Of a stretch of 64,000 nucleotides of DNA, positions 57,418 through 64,000 are shown one piece after another. The position numbers were made by a program, and so were the translations under genes. Positions within the stretch are counted from its first letter, which is position 1. Each line of letters begins with the position of its first letter. The stretch is from the NCBI RefSeq assembly GCF_001875725.1, contig NZ_MLCQ01000025.1, positions 1 through 64,000 of the forward strand. The letters are read 5' to 3'. The notes under the pieces were generated by a model. It did not search any database, had not been told where the DNA came from, and saw only the letters and a list, made by a program, of their open reading frames with translations. The DNA comes from Corynebacterium sp. NML140438 (lineage in GTDB: Bacteria > Actinomycetota > Actinomycetes > Mycobacteriales > Mycobacteriaceae).

Positions 57418-59379
57418 GTGAGTGACCAGCCTTTCGCCCAAACGACCGAAGACCTGCTCGCGGCCGCCGTCGCCGCGCTCGGCGGCGCAGAGCGCCCCGG
57501 GCAGGTCGCGATGGCGAAGGCCGTCACCAAAGCGATCGACGCCGGACGCCACCTCGCCGTCCAAGCGGGCACAGGCACCGGCAAGTCACTCGCCTACCTC
57601 ATCCCCGCCATCCGGCATGCGCAGCAGTCGGACAGCACGGTCGTCGTATCGACGGCCACCATCGCGCTGCAGCGCCAGCTCGTCGAGCGCGACCTGCCCC
57701 GGCTCGCCGACGCTCTCGAGCCGCTGCTGGAGCGCCGCCCCACCTTCGCGATCCAGAAGGGGCGCAACAACTACGTCTGCCTGCACAAAATTGGGCTGGA
57801 CGAGGAGACCCCGGAAGCGCTCATCGAGGAAGACGACATTTCCTGGCTGGGCAAGCACGTCAAGCGCGTCGCCGAGTGGGCACAGGACACCGAGACCGGC
57901 GACCGCGACGACCTCGAGCCCGGCGTCCCCGATCTGGCGTGGCGCCAGGTGTCCGTCACCTCCAACGAGTGTCTCGGGGCGAGCCGCTGCCCGCACGGCG
58001 AGGAGTGCTTCGCCGAACTTGCGCGGGAGAAGACCCGCTCCGTCGACGTGGTGGTGACCAACCACGCGCTGCTCGCTATCGACGCCCTCTCCGAGGTCGA
58101 CGTACTGCCGGAGCACGACGTCGTCATCATCGACGAGGCCCACGAGCTCGACGGGCGCATCACCTCGGTGGCCACCAACGAACTGTCCGCCCGCGCGCTC
58201 ACACTCGCGGCGCGGCGTGCGGGCAAGCTCGGTGCGGACAAGGCGGTACTCGAAGACGTCGCCGATGACTTCAACGCAGCGCTCGCGCTGGAGGAGCCCG
58301 GCCGCTGGGAACGGATCTCCGATCCCGCGCGCGGCGCCTTCACCGGTGTGCGCGACGCACTGTGGCGCACCCGCAACGCCATCGCCGATGCTCCCGAGGG
58401 CGAGGCCGCGAACGACCCGGAAACCGCCGCCGAACGCGGCAACCTCAAGAACCACCTCGAGGACCTGCACGACGCCACCGTCCGCATCCTCGAGGTCTTC
58501 GACGAGGACGACCCTGCCAAGCATTACGACGTGGTGTGGCTGACGCGCTCCGACAAGTACGACGACTCCGTGGCCGTCGCCCCGCTCTCCGTCGCTGCGT
58601 TGCTGCGGGAGAAGCTCTTCGGTGAGCACACCGTGGTACTCACCTCCGCCACGCTGACTGTCGGCGGAAACTTCAACGCCATGGCGGCCTCCTGGGGGCT
58701 TCCCGACAAGACCTGGGACAGCCTCGACGCCGGCACTCCCTTCGACCCGGCGAAGTCCGGCATCCTCTACACCGCCAAGCACCTGCCTGCCCCGGGTCGC
58801 GACGGCCTGTCGGACGCGACGCTCGACGAGATCGCCGAGCTCATCACCGCCGCTGGCGGCCGCACACTCGGTTTGTTCTCTTCGCGCCGCGCCGCCCAGC
58901 AGGCCGCGGAGGCGATGCGCACCCGGCTCCCCTTCGACATCATGCTGCAGGGCGAGGACTCGACCGGCGCGCTCGTGGACAAGTTCGCCCGCAACGAGAA
59001 CAGCTGCCTGTTCGGCACGCTGACCCTCTGGCAGGGTGTCGACGTCCCCGGCCGCGCCCTTTCCCTCGTCATCATCGACCGAATCCCATTCCCCCGTCCC
59101 GACGACCCGCTGCTGCAGGCTCGCGCCAACGCCGCGGATGCTGCCGGGCGATCCGGGTTTATGGAGGTGTCCGCGACCCACGCCGCCCTCCTCATGGCGC
59201 AGGGCGCGGGTCGCCTGTTGCGCTCGGTCAGTGACCGCGGCGTCGTCGCCGTGCTCGACAACCGCTTAGTGACGAAGCGCTACGGCTCCTTCCTGCGCCG
59301 CAGCCTCCCAGCCTTCTGGGAGACCACCAACCCCGAGACCGTCAGAGGCGCACTGCAACGTTTGGTGGCGGCTCGCTAA
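57418..59379 (+). CDS. dinG: DinG-family ATP-dependent helicase
   Basis: A 653-residue superfamily 2 helicase. Walker A is QAGTGTGKSLAYL (about 49-61), Walker B IIDEAHELDGR (about 234-244), and the C-terminal motifs include FSSRRAAQQAAEAMR and GTLTLWQGVDVPGRAL. Cys residues around NECLGASRCPHGEECFAE (about 183-200) match the iron-sulphur cluster region of XPD/DinG helicases. The GTG start has TAGACT (57404-57409) eight bases upstream. Ends in a 38-bp overlap with the convergent pth2-like gene. Confidence 0.92.
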   Translation: MSDQPFAQTTEDLLAAAVAALGGAERPGQVAMAKAVTKAIDAGRHLAVQAGTGTGKSLAYLIPAIRHAQQSDSTVVVSTATIALQRQLVERDLPRLADALEPLLERRPTFAIQKGRNNYVCLHKIGLDEETPEALIEEDDISWLGKHVKRVAEWAQDTETGDRDDLEPGVPDLAWRQVSVTSNECLGASRCPHGEECFAELAREKTRSVDVVVTNHALLAIDALSEVDVLPEHDVVIIDEAHELDGRITSVATNELSARALTLAARRAGKLGADKAVLEDVADDFNAALALEEPGRWERISDPARGAFTGVRDALWRTRNAIADAPEGEAANDPETAAERGNLKNHLEDLHDATVRILEVFDEDDPAKHYDVVWLTRSDKYDDSVAVAPLSVAALLREKLFGEHTVVLTSATLTVGGNFNAMAASWGLPDKTWDSLDAGTPFDPAKSGILYTAKHLPAPGRDGLSDATLDEIAELITAAGGRTLGLFSSRRAAQQAAEAMRTRLPFDIMLQGEDSTGALVDKFARNENSCLFGTLTLWQGVDVPGRALSLVIIDRIPFPRPDDPLLQARANAADAAGRSGFMEVSATHAALLMAQGAGRLLRSVSDRGVVAVLDNRLVTKRYGSFLRRSLPAFWETTNPETVRGALQRLVAAR

Positions 59380-60094
59380 ACGCGAGCGCCGTCACCGAGC
59401 CTGGCACGACCTCGGTAAAGCCGGCGTCGGCGACCACCACACCGTCGTCTTCGCGCGCGTACGCGAGGCACTCCGCGAACACGTCACTGTCCGCCTCGCG
59501 GACGCTCAACGGGAAGCCGTCTTCGGCCCACGCCTGCACCCACTCGAGCGGGCGCTCCGCCGCAAGCAGCATCGAAGCATGACCCACCTGCGCCGCCGCC
59601 TTCCCCGCGGACATCTCGAGCCCGGCATCCACCACAATCACAGGTATCGACGCCTCCACCGGCCCCTCCACGGACTCCAGCGGCAAATCCGTCCCCTTGA
59701 TCTGCAGCTTCGCCACCTCATGCGGGACATCACGCACCGCGGACGGGACGAACGCCCGCACCGACCCGACAGTCACACCCGGCACAGTCTGCACGTCCAG
59801 CCATGCCTTGTTGCGAGCTCGGCGCGTGACCTTGCGGATGCGGTGGTCGTACCAGCGCTGCAGGTGCTCCCGCCACGGACCAGGCAGGCCGGCTTGTTCC
59901 GAGAGGCAGACGGCGACGGTGGCGCGGGCGGCGTCGACAAGCATGGCGTTGCGTGGCGGCGGATCCTGCTTCGGCAGGTTGATGACCAGCTGCATCGCCT
60001 GCACCGTATCCGGGTCGCGGGGATCCTCGCTGCGCTGCCGGTAATCAGCGCTGGTGCGCTCGTGCAGGAGCTGCCAGGCTAGCTCTCTACTCAT
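59342..60094 (-). CDS. Pth2-type peptidyl-tRNA hydrolase family protein
   Basis: A 250-residue protein. The C-terminal 115 residues match the PTH2 fold: IPVIVVDAGLEMSAGKAAAQVGHASMLLA with the conserved Lys and QxxH, and DAGFTEVVPGSVTALAFSEPP as the final motif. The N-terminal 130 residues are a helical extension of corynebacterial/mycobacterial proteins (WREHLQRWYDHRIRKVTRRARNKAW). Activity on peptidyl-tRNA is inferred from the domain. It overlaps serB by four bases. Confidence 0.8.
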   Translation of the reverse strand: MSRELAWQLLHERTSADYRQRSEDPRDPDTVQAMQLVINLPKQDPPPRNAMLVDAARATVAVCLSEQAGLPGPWREHLQRWYDHRIRKVTRRARNKAWLDVQTVPGVTVGSVRAFVPSAVRDVPHEVAKLQIKGTDLPLESVEGPVEASIPVIVVDAGLEMSAGKAAAQVGHASMLLAAERPLEWVQAWAEDGFPLSVREADSDVFAECLAYAREDDGVVVADAGFTEVVPGSVTALAFSEPPPNVAVRL

Positions 60095-61356
60095 GCTTCA
60101 GGGCTCGTTAGTGCGACGCGGCCGTCGATACCTTGACGTTCGTTCGAGTCGTCGATCTCGTCGCGCGGAATGCCGATCATGTAGAGCACCTCGTCCAGGA
60201 ACGGGTGGTTCACCGATGCGTCCGCGATTTCCTTCAGCGCCGGCTTCGCGTTAAACGCGATGCCCAGTCCCGCGACCGACAGCATGTCGATATCGTTCGC
60301 GCCATCGCCCACCGCGATCGTCTGGTCCATGCGCAGGCCACTATCCTCAGCAAACTCGCGCAGGAATTCCGCCTTCGCCTGACGGTCCACCACCTTGCCG
60401 ATCACCCGACCCGTCAGCTTGCCGTCCGCAATCTCGAGGGTGTTCGCGCGTACGTAGTCGAGCTCCAACTCCTCGGCCAACCCCTCGAGCACCTGGATGA
60501 ACCCGCCGGACACCACTGCGGTGCGGAACCCCATCGAGTTCAGCGTACGAATCGTGGTCCTTGCACCAGGCGTGAGCACGATGTCCTTCGCCACCTGGTC
60601 AATAACCGACGCGTCGAGCCCCGCCAGCGCCTTCACGCGCTCACGCAGCGACTCTTCAAAGTCGAGTTCGCCGCGCATCGCGCGCTCCGTCACAGCGGCG
60701 ACCTCCGCCTCACGGCCCGCGTGCGCCGCAAGCATCTCGATGACCTCGCCAGTAATCAAGGTTGAGTCGCAGTCGAAACACACCAGGCGCTTCATCCTGC
60801 GGTGCAGACCCGCGTGTTCCATCGCGAGGTCGATGCCCAACTCGGCGGAGATCTCCGCGAGCTTCTTGCGGATCTCCTGCCCATCACCCGGCGAATAATC
60901 CGGAATGGTAATGCACAGCTCCAGGCCCGTCACCGGGTACTGCGCGATGCCACGAATCGTGTCGATGTTTGCGCCTACCGATGCCAATTCCGTCCCCAAC
61001 CTGGAAACTGCCTCCGCCGTGACAGGATTCCCGAGTGCCACGACCACGTGCGTCGAGCACGGGCGGCGCTCGGAACGCTCGGACACGTCTGTCTCGATCG
61101 TGACACGTTGCCCGTAGTCCCACAGAGCCACGCGCAGCTCACGTTCGATGTCTACCAAGTCGTTCGGGTCCATGCCCACGAAGGCTGCCAACATGAGGCG
61201 TCCCCGGAAGTCCGTCTGCTCAACGTCAAGCAGCTGGACGTTATGGCGCGACAGGGTGGCAAAGAACGACCCCGATACGCCCGGCCGGTCAGGGCCCGCT
61301 GCGGTGATGACCGCGGGCTTGAGCCCTTCTTGCAGCTCTACCTCAAACGCCGTCAT
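60091..61356 (-). CDS. serB: Phosphoserine phosphatase
   Basis: A 421-residue enzyme for the last step of serine synthesis. Two ACT-type regulatory domains occupy about 1-180 (VITAAGPDRPGVSGSFFATLSRHNVQLLDVEQTDFRG...). The HAD phosphatase has motif I CFDCDSTLI (about 193-201), motif II VVSGGF, motif III Lys in VDRQAKAEF and motif IV AVGDGANDIDM. Long form typical of actinobacteria. Confidence 0.95.
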   Translation of the reverse strand: MTAFEVELQEGLKPAVITAAGPDRPGVSGSFFATLSRHNVQLLDVEQTDFRGRLMLAAFVGMDPNDLVDIERELRVALWDYGQRVTIETDVSERSERRPCSTHVVVALGNPVTAEAVSRLGTELASVGANIDTIRGIAQYPVTGLELCITIPDYSPGDGQEIRKKLAEISAELGIDLAMEHAGLHRRMKRLVCFDCDSTLITGEVIEMLAAHAGREAEVAAVTERAMRGELDFEESLRERVKALAGLDASVIDQVAKDIVLTPGARTTIRTLNSMGFRTAVVSGGFIQVLEGLAEELELDYVRANTLEIADGKLTGRVIGKVVDRQAKAEFLREFAEDSGLRMDQTIAVGDGANDIDMLSVAGLGIAFNAKPALKEIADASVNHPFLDEVLYMIGIPRDEIDDSNERQGIDGRVALTSPEA

Positions 61357-61418
61357 TGTTGGTGTACTCCTTCGTGTTTCTGGCTGACTGTGATGAGAGT
61401 AGCACCTTTTGGCAACAC

Positions 61419-61452
61419 AAAACCCCTCATCGGAGAACCGATGAGGGGTTTT
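61419..61452. terminator. Strong bidirectional terminator
   Basis: A perfect 15-bp stem AAAACCCCTCATCGG/CCGATGAGGGGTTTT with loop AGAA. It separates ctaD from serB. Confidence 0.9.
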
Positions 61453-61483
61453 GATCTGTCAGGATGAGGGGTTCACCGTTCGG

Positions 61484-63220
61484 TTACTTCCCGGAGTTTG
61501 TGCCCTTCCACGTTGCTGGGGTATCAGCCTTGTGGTTGCTGTGTGCCTCACGGCGCAGTTGCTCCACCATGTGCGGGTAGTGCAGCTCGAACGCAGGACG
61601 CTCGGAGCGGATACGTGGCAGCGCGGTGAAGTTGTGGCGCGGTGGCGGGCAGGAGGTTGCCCACTCGAGCGAGTTGCCGTAACCCCATGGGTCGTCCACG
61701 GTGACGATCTCGCCGTAGCGCCAGGACTTGATGACGTTCCAGATGAACGGCAGCATACCGATGCCCAGGATGAAGGAGCCGACCGTGGAGATCTGGTTCA
61801 GCAGCGTGAAGCCATCGGTGTCCAGGTAGTCAGCGTAGCGGCGTGGCATACCCATGTTGCCCAGCCAGTGCTGGACCAGGAAGGTCATGTTGAAGCCGAT
61901 GAACGTGAACCAGAAGTGGATCTTGCCCAGGCGCTCGTCGAGCATGCGGCCGGTCATCTTCGGGAACCAGAAGTAAACGCCAGCGATTGCGGAGAACACC
62001 ACGGTACCGAACAGGGTGTAGTGGAAGTGCGCAACCACGAAGTAGGAGTCGTGCAGCTGGAAGTCCAGCGGTGGCGAAGCCAGCATAATACCGGTCAGAC
62101 CACCGAAGAGGAACGTGAACAGGAAGCCCATCGCCCAGAGCATCGGGGTCTCGAAGGTGATGTGACCGTTCCACATCGTGCCTACCCAGTTGAAGAACTT
62201 CACGCCGGTTGGGACGGAAATCAGGAAGGTCATGAAGGAGAAGAACGGGAGCAGGACGGCACCGGTTGCGAACATATGGTGCGCCCACACAGCCATCGAC
62301 AGGCCAGCAATCGCGAGGGTTGCGAAGATCAGGCCGATGTAGCCGAACATTGGCTTACGGGAGAAGACCGGGATGATCTCGGAGATGATGCCGAAGAACG
62401 GCAGTGCCAGGACGTACACCTCAGGGTGTCCGAAGAACCAGAACAGGTGCTGCCACAGAATCGCGCCACCGTTTGCAGTGTCGTAGATGTGGCCACCCAG
62501 CAGACGGTCGTACAGCACGCCCAGTGCAGCAGCGAGCAGCAGCGGGAAGATCATCAGGGCGATGATCGAGGTGACGAACACGGTCCAGGTGAACGCTGGC
62601 ATACGGAACATCGTCATGCCCGGCGCGCGCATGGTGAGCACGGTGGTCAGCATGTTAATTGCGGATGCGACGGTACCGATACCGGTTGCGCCCACACCAA
62701 CGATCCACAGGTTTGCGGATACGGATGGGGTGTGCGTTGCGTCTGCAAGTGGCATGTACATGGTCCAGCCGAAGTCAGCTGCACCACCTGGGGTCAAGAA
62801 CCCTGCCAGCATCGCGAACACGCCAACGGAGGTAATCCAGAAACCGAACGCGTTCAGACGTGGGAACGCCACGTCCGGCGCGCCAATCTGCAAAGGCAGG
62901 ATGTAGTTGGCGAAGCCCCACACGACTGGGGTACCGAACGCGAGCAGCATCACGGTGCCGTGCATAGTGAACAGCTGGTTGAACTGCTCGTTGGACAGGA
63001 GCTGCAGGCCCGGGCTGAACAACTCAGCACGGATCAGCAGAGCCATCAAGCCACCAACGAAGAACCAGATAAAGGACATGATGATGTACATGATGCCCAG
63101 CTCTTTATGGTCTGTCGTGGTGAGCTGCTTATAAATCTGAGAGCCAATCCGGCCATTGCCAGTTGGCTCCGGACGTGTCGACTGGACTTTCGTCTCCAGC
63201 CTTGGCGCCACAGCGGTCAT
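61484..63220 (-). CDS. ctaD: Cytochrome c oxidase subunit I
   Basis: A 578-residue heme-copper oxidase subunit with twelve predicted membrane helices. Recognisable are [26 protein letters not shown], the Cu-B region [33 protein letters not shown] with the His pair, and [19 protein letters not shown] with the heme His residues. It forms the aa3 oxidase of the bc1-aa3 respiratory supercomplex. ATG 63220 has AGGAGG five bases upstream. Confidence 0.96.
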   Translation of the reverse strand: MTAVAPRLETKVQSTRPEPTGNGRIGSQIYKQLTTTDHKELGIMYIIMSFIWFFVGGLMALLIRAELFSPGLQLLSNEQFNQLFTMHGTVMLLAFGTPVVWGFANYILPLQIGAPDVAFPRLNAFGFWITSVGVFAMLAGFLTPGGAADFGWTMYMPLADATHTPSVSANLWIVGVGATGIGTVASAINMLTTVLTMRAPGMTMFRMPAFTWTVFVTSIIALMIFPLLLAAALGVLYDRLLGGHIYDTANGGAILWQHLFWFFGHPEVYVLALPFFGIISEIIPVFSRKPMFGYIGLIFATLAIAGLSMAVWAHHMFATGAVLLPFFSFMTFLISVPTGVKFFNWVGTMWNGHITFETPMLWAMGFLFTFLFGGLTGIMLASPPLDFQLHDSYFVVAHFHYTLFGTVVFSAIAGVYFWFPKMTGRMLDERLGKIHFWFTFIGFNMTFLVQHWLGNMGMPRRYADYLDTDGFTLLNQISTVGSFILGIGMLPFIWNVIKSWRYGEIVTVDDPWGYGNSLEWATSCPPPRHNFTALPRIRSERPAFELHYPHMVEQLRREAHSNHKADTPATWKGTNSGK

Positions 63221-63594
63221 TCGTTCCTCCTGACTGTAACTTCCGCGCACAAAACAGGTACACGAAAGCTAATTCTGATACCGCATCATCTTAAGTGACG
63301 CGCCCATACATTTGCCAGCCTTTCCGGGCCTTTCCCCAACGTCCACGCCCTCGACCTGCCCCACCCGCATCGGGGCCACCACGACCTACCAGCCGAAACA
63401 CCAGCAGTCACAGCAGTCACCGGATACATAGCACACGCTGGCATAGCCTCCGGGTTTCGAAACTCCTCCACACACGTCCCCCGTTTAGTATCAACCCAAA
63501 GTTTGGGGATGTTGACGCCCGAAAACGAAAAACGTGCCACCGCACAGCACTGCGGTGGCACGGAGAGGCGTCGAAAAGCACTCAGCTGACAAGG
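63221..63594. other. ctaD upstream region
   Basis: About 370 bp without a supportable gene, between nrdF and ctaD. It holds the nrdF terminator and a 13-bp palindrome CCCAAA-G-TTTGGG (63495-63507) that could be an operator for ctaD. A 91-residue open frame here (63286-63561) has unlikely composition and no start signal. Confidence 0.5.
63526..63562 (-). terminator. Terminator of nrdF
   Basis: A perfect 12-bp stem CGTGCCACCGCA/TGCGGTGGCACG with loop CAGCAC; on the minus strand TTTTTCGTTTTC follows. Confidence 0.85.

Positions 63595-64000
<406 letters not shown>

Noticed and set aside
57586-59181. 531-residue minus-strand open frame
   Set aside because: Antisense to dinG, whose helicase motifs are complete.
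61451-63298. 615-residue plus-strand open frame
   Set aside because: Exact antisense of ctaD; His/Glu/Gln-rich nonsense composition.
63286-63561. 91-residue minus-strand frame upstream of ctaD
   Set aside because: Lies over the nrdF terminator, Trp/Arg/Cys-rich composition, no start signal.

Overview
The window reads as a chromosomal segment of a Corynebacterium (mycolic-acid actinobacterium, GC-rich) carrying one nearly complete siphovirus-type prophage. The host assignment rests on gene content and order: a mycolate reductase-type SDR next to orn, an LppS/LdtMt2-type L,D-transpeptidase, and on the other side the actinobacterial block rdgB-rph-metallo-hydrolase-murI-rhomboid-DUF2017-clpS-pncB-dinG, then serB-ctaD-nrdF. 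No species call is possible from the sequence alone.

Layout. 1-6047 is left chromosomal flank: TGTCAAC repeats that look like an insertion-sequence end, a membrane protein/winged-helix regulator pair, cmrA-orn, tRNA-His, the transpeptidase, tRNA-Lys, pncA, a DUF3618 protein, bcp and a small membrane protein. 6048-50095 is the prophage, bounded by a 23-bp direct repeat whose right copy is the 3' end of tRNA-Leu(TAG). 50071-64000 is right flank: tRNA-Leu, two membrane proteins and the conserved block above; nrdF runs off the window edge.

Prophage organisation. At the left end a strong promoter with an overlapping inverted repeat drives two membrane microproteins and an AlpA-like HTH protein, which become neighbours of int once the element circularises. 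Then, all on the minus strand and listed here from right to left as transcribed: early genes (Cro-like regulator, BRO/KilAC antirepressor, many tiny ORFs, RusA, YqaJ exonuclease, ERF annealing protein, HNH, a replication initiator containing an iteron array, helicase-loader-like protein, SSB, DNA methyltransferase, NrdH), a Panacea/GAF-domain gene pair, a predicted late promoter near 32.4 kb, then HNH/P-loop protein, terminase, portal, ClpP-like protease, decoration and capsid proteins, connectors, tail tube, chaperones, a 2036-residue tape measure, tail tip/fibre genes, amidase, holin. The plus-strand lysogeny cassette (repressor, ImmA-type peptidase, a HIRAN-like membrane protein, tyrosine integrase) closes the right end.

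Points that deserve most attention: four degenerate tRNA-like elements (no anticodon arm), two abutting leaderless promoters of orphan plus-strand genes; a Panacea antitoxin-like gene overlapping a membrane/GAF gene; a pair of paralogous 32-residue microproteins; a regular TGTCCG iteron array inside the initiator gene; and a nine-C tract that breaks the reading frame of one of three related tail-region genes.
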